From NCBI GenBank assembly GCA_043553855.1, contig CP121336.1, positions 1,054,001-1,118,000 on the forward strand: a stretch of 64,000 nucleotides of DNA, in the 5' to 3' direction. Positions 43,216-51,435 of the stretch are shown piece by piece (positions within the stretch are counted from its first letter, which is position 1; the number at the start of each line of letters is the position of its first letter). The translations under genes and the position numbers were made by a program. The notes beneath the pieces were generated by a model. The model was not told the DNA's origin and ran no database searches. It saw nothing but the letters and a program-made list of their open reading frames with translations. This DNA is from JAUIAS01 sp030425395 (GTDB taxonomy: Bacteria; Pseudomonadota; Alphaproteobacteria; Rhodobacterales; Rhodobacteraceae).

Positions 43216-43840
43216 CGGTCTGTGCCTGCAAAACCTTGCCATATCCCTGAGGGGACGGGAACTCGTGCGGCTGAACGCAGACATACCACCCGGACAAATT
43301 CTCACGGTCATGGGGCCATCGGGTTCCGGCAAATCGACGCTTCTGGCCGCGATCACCGGAACGCTGGCGCCTGAGTTTTCCCTGTCGGGCCGCGTGGTTC
43401 TGGACGGCGAAGACGTCGCCAGACTGGCCACGGAACGGCGTCGCATCGGCATCCTGTTTCAGGATGACATGTTGTTTCCCCACCTGTCTGTCGGCGCAAA
43501 CCTCGCCTTTGGGTTAAAGGCAGATATCCGCGGGCAGCTGGCCCGCCGCGCGGCAGTGGATGCCGCGCTGGCGGATGTTGGCCTTGCCGGGTTCGCGGAT
43601 CGTGACCCCGCCACCTTGTCAGGCGGACAGAAGGCACGCGTTTCGCTGATGCGGGTGCTGCTGGCCGAGCCGCGCGCGCTGCTTCTGGATGAAGCGTTCT
43701 CCAAGCTCGACGCCGAATTGCGCGCGCATGTGCGTCGTTTGGTCTTTGACACCGCCGCAAGCAATGGCCTGCCGGTGCTGCAAGTCACCCATGACGAAGC
43801 CGACGCAAAGGACGCAGGCGGGGTCGTTCACCGTCTTTAA
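43208..43840 (+). CDS. ABC transporter ATP-binding protein (YnjD-like)
   Basis: 210 residues. Walker A GPSGSGKST, Q-loop LFQDDMLFP, signature LSGGQKARVSL and Walker B ALLLDEAFSKLD are all intact. It powers the permease encoded just upstream. The ATG at 43208 overlaps the permease stop. The short C-terminus, without a regulatory domain, fits the YnjD type. It converges with the GS-like ligase with only 4 shared bases. Confidence 0.92.
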   Translation: MDNGLCLQNLAISLRGRELVRLNADIPPGQILTVMGPSGSGKSTLLAAITGTLAPEFSLSGRVVLDGEDVARLATERRRIGILFQDDMLFPHLSVGANLAFGLKADIRGQLARRAAVDAALADVGLAGFADRDPATLSGGQKARVSLMRVLLAEPRALLLDEAFSKLDAELRAHVRRLVFDTAASNGLPVLQVTHDEADAKDAGGVVHRL

Positions 43841-45168
43841 ACGGTGAAACCATAGTAGCGCCACTCGACATCCGTGACCTCACGCGCCAGCCGGTCATAT
43901 TCTGCCCGCTTGATCGCCGTGAACCCGGTATGCAGCCTATCACCCAGATGGCGGCGCATCGCGTCCGACGCGGCAAACGCCTCGATCGCCTCGCCCCAGG
44001 ATGTCGGCAAGGACGGAACGTCATCCGAAATGCCTTCGGCACCGGGGTCTGTTTTCGCGGCGATCCCGTCAAGCGCGGCCCCCAAAGTTACGGCCGCCAG
44101 CAGATATGGATTGGCATCAACCCCACCCAAACGCTGTTCAAAATGCCGGGTCGCCGGTGCCCCTTGCGGCACGCGCAGCGCAACATTCCTGTCTTCGCGG
44201 CCCCATGTTGTTTCAGCCGGTGAATAAATGGCGCTCGAAAACCGGCGCCACGAATTGAGAAACGGCGCAATGATCAACATCGCCTCGCGGATCTGGCCAC
44301 GAATACCGCCGATCGCTTGTAGCATTGCTGGCGCAAGGCCTCCATCCGCGCCATCGGCAAACAGGTTGTCCCCCGCCGCATCAGCCAGCGACAAATGCAA
44401 ATGCATCCCCGATCCCGACATATGCCCAAACGGCTTGGCCATGAAACAGGCCTCCATCCCATAGCGCCGCGCGGTGGTCCGGATCAAACGCTTGGCCAGA
44501 ATGATATCATCCGCCGCCCTGTCCAACGGCCCATAGCGCAAGGTCAGTTCATATTGCCCGCGCCCATATTCGGAAATCAGCGCCTCAAACGGCAGATTCA
44601 ACGCCTCCGCCCCGGCATAGACCGCATCGAAAAAGGGCGACATCTCGTCCAGTTCATCCACCGACATGGTGTTGGTCGTCACAGGCCGCCGCCCGGTCAA
44701 CGGCGCGGATGCGGGTTCGCGCGGGGATTGCGCATCAAGCAGATAGAACTCCAATTCCATCGCGCCCATTGGGGAAAATCCTGCAGATCGGGCCCGGTCC
44801 ACCTGACGCATGAGCGCGGCGCGTGGGTCCGAGTGGTGTGGCGAACCGCCGGCGTCCCGCATCGTGACCAACACAATGCCGCGCCCGGTTGCCGGCAAAA
44901 ATCCCAAAGTCCCGGGGATCGGAACACAGCGGCAATCTCCGCCACCATCCGAAAACAATGGCAGAACCGTATCCACATCATCCCCGGTCACGTCCTGCGC
45001 AAACAGTGTATCCGGCATCCCGCGCCCTTCGCGATACAGACCCGCCAATTCATGCCGCCGGATGATCTTGCCGCGGCCGATGCCGTGGGCATCCGTCAGG
45101 ATGACATCAATCGCGGCAACATCCGGATATCGTTTCAAAAAGGCGTCAACTTCGCTCAGGTTTCCCAT
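43837..45168 (-). CDS. Glutamine-synthetase-family ligase (gamma-glutamylpolyamine synthetase-like)
   Basis: 443 residues. A beta-grasp N-terminal domain (VILTDAHGIGRGKIIRR) precedes the catalytic barrel with GAMELEFYL (metal Glu), GSGMHLHLSL, NSWRRF and NVALRVPQG. The sequence is of the PuuA/GlnA3 type rather than true GlnA, so it probably joins glutamate to an amine or polyamine with ATP. No other polyamine genes are near. The ATG at 45168 gives MGNLSEVDAF; the frame start at 45201 adds residues that overlap the trpB terminator. Confidence 0.85.
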   Translation of the reverse strand: MGNLSEVDAFLKRYPDVAAIDVILTDAHGIGRGKIIRRHELAGLYREGRGMPDTLFAQDVTGDDVDTVLPLFSDGGGDCRCVPIPGTLGFLPATGRGIVLVTMRDAGGSPHHSDPRAALMRQVDRARSAGFSPMGAMELEFYLLDAQSPREPASAPLTGRRPVTTNTMSVDELDEMSPFFDAVYAGAEALNLPFEALISEYGRGQYELTLRYGPLDRAADDIILAKRLIRTTARRYGMEACFMAKPFGHMSGSGMHLHLSLADAAGDNLFADGADGGLAPAMLQAIGGIRGQIREAMLIIAPFLNSWRRFSSAIYSPAETTWGREDRNVALRVPQGAPATRHFEQRLGGVDANPYLLAAVTLGAALDGIAAKTDPGAEGISDDVPSLPTSWGEAIEAFAASDAMRRHLGDRLHTGFTAIKRAEYDRLAREVTDVEWRYYGFTV

Positions 45169-45202
45169 GATGCCGTGTCCTTTCTGTTGCCTGTGCGGCA
45201 CG

Positions 45203-45236
45203 AAAAAACCCCCGGAAGCCTAGCCCCCGGAGGTTT
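45203..45236 (-). terminator. Intrinsic terminator of trpB
   Basis: On the minus strand AAACCTCCGG pairs with CCGGGGGTTT (one mismatch; 45206-45215 with 45227-45236) and runs into a T-tract (the A-run at 45203-45208 on the plus strand). Confidence 0.75.
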
Positions 45237-45256
45237 CTCAATTCACGTCGCGATGA

Positions 45257-46489
45257 TCAGTCCGCATCGCTCATGTCAAACCCCAGCGCGCGCGCCACGG
45301 TAAAGATGTCCTTGTCGCCGCGCCCGCACATGTTCATGCAGATCAGGTGATCCGATGGCAGTTCCGGCGCGATTTTCATCACATGCGCCAGCGCGTGCGA
45401 CGGCTCCAGCGCGGGGATGATGCCTTCGGTGGTGCAGCACAGCTGAAACGCTTCCAGCGCCTCTTTATCGGTGATCGACACGTATTGCGCGCGCCCGATA
45501 TCGTGCAGCCACGAATGCTCGGGCCCGATCCCCGGATAATCAAGCCCCGCCGAGATCGAAAAGCCTTCGAGGATCTGACCATCGTCATCCTGCAAGAGGT
45601 ATGTGCGGTTCCCATGCAGGACCCCGGGACGCCCGCCTGTCAGGGATGCGCAATGCTCCATCTTGTCATCGACACCCTTGCCACCGGCTTCAACCCCGAT
45701 GATGTTCACGGTGGTGTCATCGAGGAACGGATAGAACAATCCCATCGCATTGGATCCGCCACCGATGGCCGCGATGATCGTGTCGGGCAAGCGGCCCTCA
45801 GCGGCATGCATTTGTTCCTTGGCTTCCTTACCGATAATGGACTGGAAATCCCGGACCATCGCCGGATACGGGTGCGGTCCCGCCACCGTGCCAATGCAAT
45901 AGAACGTGTCACGCACATTGGTCACCCAATCGCGCAACGCATCGTTCATCGCATCCTTGAGCGTCCCGCGTCCGGATGTCACCGGGATCACTTCAGCCCC
46001 CAGAAGCCGCATGCGGAACACGTTCGGTGCCTGACGTTTCACGTCATGTGCGCCCATGTAGACCACGCATTTCAGCCCGAATTTCGCACAAACCGTGGCC
46101 GTGGCCACACCGTGCTGCCCCGCCCCGGTTTCCGCGATGATGCGCGACTTGCCCATGCGCCGCGCCAGAATAATCTGGCCAAGAACGTTGTTGATCTTGT
46201 GCGCGCCCGTGTGGTTGAGCTCATCACGCTTCAGATACACCTTGGCCCCGCCAAGATGCTCGGTCAAACGCTCGGCATAATACAATGGCGACGGGCGGCC
46301 CACGTAATGGGTCCACAGATCGTTCATCTCGGCCCAGAACGACTCGTCGGTCTTGGCCTTCTCATACTCTTCTTCCAGCGACAGGATCAGCGGCATCAGC
46401 GTTTCGCTGACAAAACGTCCACCAAATTTACCGAACCGTCCGTTTTCGTCCGGGCCGCTCATAAAGGAATTGATCAGATCTTCAGGCAT
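45257..46489 (-). CDS. trpB: Tryptophan synthase beta chain
   Basis: 410 residues. The PLP lysine lies in HTGAHKINN, and the phosphate cup is GGGSNAMG. GRFGKFGGRFVSETLMP at the start and HAGLDYPGIGPEH (seen here as SAGLDYPGIGPEHSWL) near the end are standard. It condenses indole and serine to tryptophan together with TrpA, which is not in the window. The ATG at 46489 gives the usual MPEDLINSF. It follows trpF on the same strand. Confidence 0.97.
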   Translation of the reverse strand: MPEDLINSFMSGPDENGRFGKFGGRFVSETLMPLILSLEEEYEKAKTDESFWAEMNDLWTHYVGRPSPLYYAERLTEHLGGAKVYLKRDELNHTGAHKINNVLGQIILARRMGKSRIIAETGAGQHGVATATVCAKFGLKCVVYMGAHDVKRQAPNVFRMRLLGAEVIPVTSGRGTLKDAMNDALRDWVTNVRDTFYCIGTVAGPHPYPAMVRDFQSIIGKEAKEQMHAAEGRLPDTIIAAIGGGSNAMGLFYPFLDDTTVNIIGVEAGGKGVDDKMEHCASLTGGRPGVLHGNRTYLLQDDDGQILEGFSISAGLDYPGIGPEHSWLHDIGRAQYVSITDKEALEAFQLCCTTEGIIPALEPSHALAHVMKIAPELPSDHLICMNMCGRGDKDIFTVARALGFDMSDAD

Positions 46490-46657
46490 AGGCTCTCTCC
46501 GCGAGGTCACTGGACGTAACTAAATCGCACAGGCGTGAAGGGCAAGGACAAGCGGTGCCAACTTCGCACATGCACCTGCTTCTTTCTCGTTCAAAATACC
46601 CATGTCGGAACCGCCGCCCAAACGTCCCGCATCGACGCAAGGGCACGAACGCTTCGG

Positions 46658-47302
46658 TTAGCCTGCCGCATCGGCCGCTGCCACGAACCGGCGGATCAGA
46701 TCTGCATCCTTTTGCCCCGGTCCGCTTTCGACCCCGGAAGACACATCGACCTGACGCGCGCCGGTCAGGCGGATCGCATCGCCCAGATTGTCAGGGGTCA
46801 GCCCCCCCGCCAGCATCCACGGCAAAGACCACTCGCGATCGGCGATCAGACGCCAGTCAAAAGCGACCCCGTTGCCGCCGGGCAAATCACCACCGGGTGC
46901 GGGTTTTGCATCGACCAAGAGCTGGTCGGCGACTTGGGCATAGACGTCAAGCCGTGGCAGATCTTCCGCCGTCGCGACGCCCACGGCCTTCATCACCGGC
47001 AACCCGTGCCGCGCCCGCAACTCTGCCACCCGATCCGGGGTTTCACGGCCATGCAGTTGCAGCATATCAATCGGCACCTGATCGAGCATGGCATCAAGGA
47101 ATGCGTCCTCCGCATCCACGATCAACGCAACCTTGCACAGCCCGGCCGGGGCAATGACCGCAAGGTCACGCGCCTGTGCAATGTCCAGATTGCGCGGTGA
47201 TTTGGCAAAGAACACGAACCCGGCATAGCGCGCCCCGGCATTTGCCACGGCGTGCACATCGGCGGGCTGGGTCAGCCCGCATATCTTGACCCGCACTGAC
47301 AT
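46658..47302 (-). CDS. trpF: Phosphoribosylanthranilate isomerase
   Basis: 214 residues of the TIM barrel: KICGLTQPADV at the N-terminus carries the catalytic Cys, and the phosphate-binding LAGGLTPDN and DVSSGVES lie near the C-terminus with the catalytic Asp region at VALIVDAEDAF. It catalyses the third step of tryptophan synthesis. It sits between lapA and trpB, in the usual order for this group. Confidence 0.96.
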   Translation of the reverse strand: MSVRVKICGLTQPADVHAVANAGARYAGFVFFAKSPRNLDIAQARDLAVIAPAGLCKVALIVDAEDAFLDAMLDQVPIDMLQLHGRETPDRVAELRARHGLPVMKAVGVATAEDLPRLDVYAQVADQLLVDAKPAPGGDLPGGNGVAFDWRLIADREWSLPWMLAGGLTPDNLGDAIRLTGARQVDVSSGVESGPGQKDADLIRRFVAAADAAG

Positions 47303-47309
47303 GAATGCG

Positions 47310-47663
47310 TTATTTCGCTTCTTCCAGAAGGGCCAGGACTTCGTCCTTGTCCTTGTGCTTCTCGCCTTTCAGGCGATTGACCTCACGCTCAAGGCGTCGG
47401 GCTTCGCGCGACTTCTCCGACGCTTCGCGGCGGTGTTTGTATTCGCGCAGCCATTCCCAGATGAAACCAATCAACAGGCCCAGACCGACACCGCCGAACA
47501 TCACACCGAACAGGGGCAGTTCAAGCGACCAGTTCATGCCGACAATATCGACCAGACCTGCCGGCAGAAGCTGCAGCGTCACCATGTCCCTGTTGGCCAG
47601 CGCCACAGACACGAGCCCAAGCGCAATAATGGCGAGAACCGCCAATTTCAGATACCGAAGCAT
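47310..47663 (-). CDS. LapA-domain membrane protein
   Basis: 117 residues with two N-terminal helices (LAVLAIIALGLVSVALA and FGVMFGGVGLGLLIGFIW) and a basic, coiled-coil tail rich in Arg, Glu and Lys (about residues 75-115). This is the LapA (lipopolysaccharide assembly protein A) domain pattern. It is 8 bases downstream of ihfB and just ahead of trpF, a conserved arrangement. Confidence 0.85.
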   Translation of the reverse strand: MLRYLKLAVLAIIALGLVSVALANRDMVTLQLLPAGLVDIVGMNWSLELPLFGVMFGGVGLGLLIGFIWEWLREYKHRREASEKSREARRLEREVNRLKGEKHKDKDEVLALLEEAK

Positions 47664-47671
47664 TTTGTTCC

Positions 47672-47953
47672 TTACTTTCCGTTCAGACGGTCCCGCAACA
47701 GTTTGCCGGTCTTGAAGAATGGCACGTATTTTTCTTCGACCTGCACGGTTTCCCCGGTGCGCGGGTTGCGGCCCACACGGGCCTCGCGCTTCTTGACGGA
47801 AAACGCCCCGAACCCGCGCAGTTCGACACGATCACCACGCGACATCGCGTTGGTCACCTCTTCGAAGACCGTATTCACGATGCGTTCCACATCCCGTTGA
47901 TAGAGATGCGGGTTTTCATCAGTAATCTTCTGGATCAATTCCGAGCGTATCAT
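47672..47953 (-). CDS. ihfB: Integration host factor subunit beta
   Basis: 93 residues. The HU/IHF fold is clear: SELIQKITDENPHLYQRDVE, the beta-arm RGFGAFSVKKREARVGRNPRTGE, with Pro in the GRNPRTG tip that intercalates DNA, and KYVPFFKTGKLLRDRLN. IHF bends DNA at recombination, replication and promoter sites. It is downstream of rpsA on the same strand, as usual. Confidence 0.95.
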   Translation of the reverse strand: MIRSELIQKITDENPHLYQRDVERIVNTVFEEVTNAMSRGDRVELRGFGAFSVKKREARVGRNPRTGETVQVEEKYVPFFKTGKLLRDRLNGK

Positions 47954-48328
47954 GAAGGCGTCCTCTCCCCGGCGACGTCTGATTATTATTTCAGTCAGAG
48001 TATAGAGGCAAAGCCGTCAATCGGGAACTCTGTCTATTAGGCAATTCCAGACTTTCGCGGCAGGAAATCGCCGCTTTGCTGGACGCTCCGCGCGAAATCC
48101 GATGGATGGGGCACCCGTATCGCCCGGAACCGCAGGCGGCGGAATTCACTTGATTCGCGGCTCGCCGCACAAGCGGTCACCGGACGGGCGACAACAATCC
48201 GGCCCCAATGGCCGCGCCCACTGTGCCCCGCCCCGACGCTGCCGACAACTCTGGCCGGCCTGAGCCACCGGAACAAAAAAACCCCGGCGCGATGCGCCGG
48301 GGCCATTCTTTTTCGCATAAAGCAGATA
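47954..48328. other. 375-base intergenic region, rpsA to ihfB
   Basis: No gene. It contains the rpsA terminator (48274-48302), and should hold the ihfB promoter, for example around the A/T-rich stretch at 47985-48010. Confidence 0.5.
48274..48302 (-). terminator. Intrinsic terminator of rpsA
   Basis: CCCCGGCGC (48282-48290) pairs perfectly with GCGCCGGGG (48294-48302) around a 3-base loop. On the minus strand the stem runs straight into a tract of eight T residues. Confidence 0.9.
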
Positions 48329-50011
48329 TTACTTTTCGTCGCCCTTGAGCGCCGCGCCAAGAATATCACCCAGCGATGCGCCGCTGTCGGAAGAGCCATA
48401 CTGCTGCACGGCTTCTTTCTCTTCAGCGATTTCACGGGCCTTGATCGACACACCAAGACGACGTGTCTTGCTGTCGATGTTGGTCACGCGCACATCAACC
48501 TTGTCACCAACCGAGAAACGCTCGGGGCGCTGTTCGGCACGATCACGCGACAGGTCGGAGCGGCGGATAAAGGACTTCATGCCCTCGTATTCCACTTCGA
48601 TCCCACCATCTTCGATCGCGGTGATGTTCACGGTCACAACGCTGCCACGCTTCACGCCGCCAACGGCTTCTGCGAACTTGTCGCCACCCAGCGCCTTGAT
48701 GGAAAGCGAGATGCGCTCCTTCTCGACGTCAACCTCGGAGACAACGGCCTGAACCATGTCGCCCTTGCGGTAGCTCTGGATCGCATCTTCGCCACGCTCG
48801 TCCCAGCTGAGATCGCTGAGGTGAACCATGCCGTCGATTTCGCCGGGCAGGCCGATGAACAGACCGAATTCGGTGATGTTCTTGACTTCGCCTTCGACCT
48901 CGGTGCCTTCGGGATGGCTTTCGGAGAAGACTTCCCAAGGGTTGCGCATGGTCTGCTTGAGGCCAAGAGACACACGGCGCTTGGCGCTGTCGATCTCAAG
49001 AACCATGACTTCCACTTCCTGCGAGGTCGAAACGATCTTGCCGGGGTGAACGTTCTTCTTGGTCCAGGACATTTCGGACACGTGAACCAGACCTTCGACA
49101 CCGGGTTCCAGTTCGACGAACGCGCCGTAATCGGTGATGTTGGTCACGCGGCCCGTGTGCACGGAGGCCAGCGGATACTTGGCACCGACCAGATCCCACG
49201 GATCTTCCTGAAGCTGCTTCATGCCCAGGCTGATGCGGTGGGTTTCCTTGTTGATCTTGATGACCTGAACCTTGACGGTTTCGCCGATCGACAGGATTTC
49301 CGAGGGGTGGTTCACACGGCGCCATGCCATGTCGGTGACGTGCAGCAGCCCGTCAACGCCGCCAAGGTCAACAAACGCACCGTATTCGGTGATGTTCTTG
49401 ACCACACCGTCCACGGCCATGCCTTCGGACAGGTTGCCGATAACCTCGGCGCGCTGCTCGGCGCGGGATTCTTCGAGAATCGCACGGCGCGACACAACGA
49501 TGTTGCCACGACGACGGTCCATCTTGAGAATCTGGAACGGCTGCTTGAGACCCATGAGAGGGCCCGCGTCGCGCACGGGGCGCACGTCAACCTGAGAGCC
49601 GGGCAGGAACGCCACAGCGCCGCCAAGATCGACGGTAAAGCCGCCTTTGACACGACCAAAGATCGCGCCTTCGACGCGCGCGTCGTCAGCATATGCTTTT
49701 TCAAGACGGTCCCATGCCTCTTCGCGGCGGGCCATCTCGCGGGAAATCACGGCTTCTCCGCGGGCGTTCTCTGCGGAGCGGAGATAGACTTCTACCTCAT
49801 CACCGACAGCGATTTCCGGGGCTTCGCCGGGATTTGCGAATTCCTTGAGCTCAACGCGGCCTTCCATCTTGTAGCCGACGTCGATGATGGCCTGGCCCGC
49901 TTCAACAGCGATGACCTTGCCTTTGACAACCGTTCCCTCTTGGGGGGTGTCCATTTCGAAGCTTTCGTTAAGGAGGGCTTCGAATTCCTCCATTGATGTG
50001 TTCTGAGCCAT
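48329..50011 (-). CDS. rpsA: 30S ribosomal protein S1
   Basis: 560 residues with six S1 RNA-binding repeats (roughly 27-95, 110-180, 196-265, 282-352, 368-438, 454-525); typical repeat blocks are EYGAFVDLGGVDGLLHVTDM and DYGAFVELEPGVEGLVHVSEM. It helps the ribosome to bind mRNA. The ATG at 50011 gives MAQNTSMEEFEALL; the frame extends upstream to 50281 but that part overlaps the leader. It is preceded by a hairpin at 50103-50122 and followed by a strong terminator. Confidence 0.97.
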   Translation of the reverse strand: MAQNTSMEEFEALLNESFEMDTPQEGTVVKGKVIAVEAGQAIIDVGYKMEGRVELKEFANPGEAPEIAVGDEVEVYLRSAENARGEAVISREMARREEAWDRLEKAYADDARVEGAIFGRVKGGFTVDLGGAVAFLPGSQVDVRPVRDAGPLMGLKQPFQILKMDRRRGNIVVSRRAILEESRAEQRAEVIGNLSEGMAVDGVVKNITEYGAFVDLGGVDGLLHVTDMAWRRVNHPSEILSIGETVKVQVIKINKETHRISLGMKQLQEDPWDLVGAKYPLASVHTGRVTNITDYGAFVELEPGVEGLVHVSEMSWTKKNVHPGKIVSTSQEVEVMVLEIDSAKRRVSLGLKQTMRNPWEVFSESHPEGTEVEGEVKNITEFGLFIGLPGEIDGMVHLSDLSWDERGEDAIQSYRKGDMVQAVVSEVDVEKERISLSIKALGGDKFAEAVGGVKRGSVVTVNITAIEDGGIEVEYEGMKSFIRRSDLSRDRAEQRPERFSVGDKVDVRVTNIDSKTRRLGVSIKAREIAEEKEAVQQYGSSDSGASLGDILGAALKGDEK

Positions 50012-50470
50012 GTGGCGTCGTTTTCCTTTACAGTCGTTTTTATCTGGCCGGGTGGTTGTCTCCACCGGTCTTGGGTTGGTCAGGTGTTTACGCAAAACAA
50101 AGAGGGTCGGCGTGCCGACCCTGCTCGCTCTCGGATTTGCGGTGTTTACACCTTGTTGACGCGCGCGACTTACAGGCTTTTGCGCGTCTGGGCAAGGGCT
50201 CGTTCCAAGTTGGAAAATCCCGCTTGGACGAATGCAACCTGCGCACCGCCGAAAACGGCAGAGCACGTGCGCCAGTTTCACTCGGCGCGTGCCCGCCCAT
50301 CACGCAATCCGAAGAGACATAATGTTGCCCGCGATACCGCCCTTTTGGGAAGTTTCAAAGCATACATACTTTAGATTTGAAATAAGATATTTTTGCAGTA
50401 TCTTTAATATGTTCATGAGTAGCCTTGCATCTGGTTGGCAGGGGAAATTCAAATCAGGGAAATATATTTT
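50012..50470. other. 459-base region between rpsA and the winged-helix gene
   Basis: No gene supported. It holds the rpsA leader with a hairpin (50103-50122) and, from about 50340, an A/T-rich stretch that is probably the promoter of the plus-strand winged-helix gene. Confidence 0.5.
50103..50122 (-). terminator. Hairpin in the rpsA leader (attenuator-like)
   Basis: AGGGTCGGCGTGCCGACCCT forms a near-perfect inverted repeat. In the minus direction it is followed by CTTTGTTTTG, 92 bases before the rpsA start. It could end transcription coming from cmk or attenuate rpsA. Confidence 0.5.
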
Positions 50471-50818
50471 ATGGTCCGCGGAATTCTGACCCGGTTGTCT
50501 CAATTGAGGGACTTGCTTCATGCCATGGAGGTCGAAGTTGGCCTTGCGGACTTAACGCCCAACGAACGCGATGTTCTGCTTGCCTGTTATGCCAATCTTT
50601 ATTCCGACAGCGCAGGCGATACCGTCTGTCACACGGATGCAGTGCGGAAGCATCCCACGGTGGCCCGCCTGTCACAGCCCACATTTCACCGCACCCTCAA
50701 GCGTCTGCTTGAGAGGGGCCTTGTGTGCAAGCAGGATCACTGGCCGCTTGGTGTTTACAGCGTCGCGGCACCCGAACCCACAGAAAGTTTTGCTCCGCTC
50801 ATCGCAAAAGCAGGCTGA
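50471..50818 (+). CDS. Winged-helix DNA-binding protein of unknown target
   Basis: 115 residues. A central winged-helix region reads LTPNERDVLLACYANLY and LSQPTFHRTLKRLLERGLV, resembling MarR-like or Rrf-like DNA binders; N- and C-terminal flanks are not recognisable. The ATG at 50471 follows an A/T-rich promoter-like region with no clear Shine-Dalgarno. It is coded opposite to, and between, rpsA and cmk, and its stop touches the cmk stop, so it breaks a cluster that is usually collinear. Confidence 0.65.
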   Translation: MVRGILTRLSQLRDLLHAMEVEVGLADLTPNERDVLLACYANLYSDSAGDTVCHTDAVRKHPTVARLSQPTFHRTLKRLLERGLVCKQDHWPLGVYSVAAPEPTESFAPLIAKAG

Positions 50819-51433
50819 TCAGACCGAACCACGCCGCGCGTTGATTGCCTGAACGGCAGTGGCAATCGCTTTGGCAACATCGAGTTGCGTCGTATCAATC
50901 GTCACCGCATCCCCCGCAGCACGCAAAGGGGCATCAGCGCGGTTCATGTCGCGATCATCGCGCGCCTTCACATCAGCCAGAACCTCGTCAAAGGTCAGAT
51001 CCGGCCGCGCCAGCACATCTTCGGCATGACGACGGGCCGCGCGGGCTTCGGCGCTGGCCGTCACAAAAAGCTTAACATCCGCATCTGGGCAGATCACCGT
51101 TCCGATATCGCGGCCATCCAGAACGGCGCCACCCGCGCGCTGCGCGAATTCGCGTTGAAAATCCACGAGAGCGGCGCGCACCTGCGGGATCGCGGCCACT
51201 CTGGATGCCGCCTGTGCGACCTCGGACCGGCGCAGATCATCGCCCTGCAGATCCTCGGGCCGCAGCGACCGGGCCGCCGTGATCGCCTCGTCACCGGCCA
51301 GAACACGTTTACCAACCGCGCGATACAATAGACCCGTATCGAGATGCGCCAAGCCGAATTTCTGGGCAACTGCCCGTGAAATCGTGCCCTTGCCCGCCGC
51401 GGCCGGGCCGTCGATTGCGATGACGAACGACAT
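50819..51433 (-). CDS. cmk: Cytidylate kinase
   Basis: 204 residues. The P-loop IDGPAAAGKGTISRAVA is at the start, with DTGLLYRAVG and the conserved DGRDIGTVICPDADVK further on. It phosphorylates CMP and dCMP. It lies directly after aroA (2 bases between), typical for alphaproteobacteria, in which rpsA would normally follow. Confidence 0.96.
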   Translation of the reverse strand: MSFVIAIDGPAAAGKGTISRAVAQKFGLAHLDTGLLYRAVGKRVLAGDEAITAARSLRPEDLQGDDLRRSEVAQAASRVAAIPQVRAALVDFQREFAQRAGGAVLDGRDIGTVICPDADVKLFVTASAEARAARRHAEDVLARPDLTFDEVLADVKARDDRDMNRADAPLRAAGDAVTIDTTQLDVAKAIATAVQAINARRGSV

Positions 51434-51435
51434 GA

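Noticed and set aside
48821..49996. 391-residue plus-strand open frame
   Set aside because: It lies fully opposite rpsA and is a codon-bias shadow.
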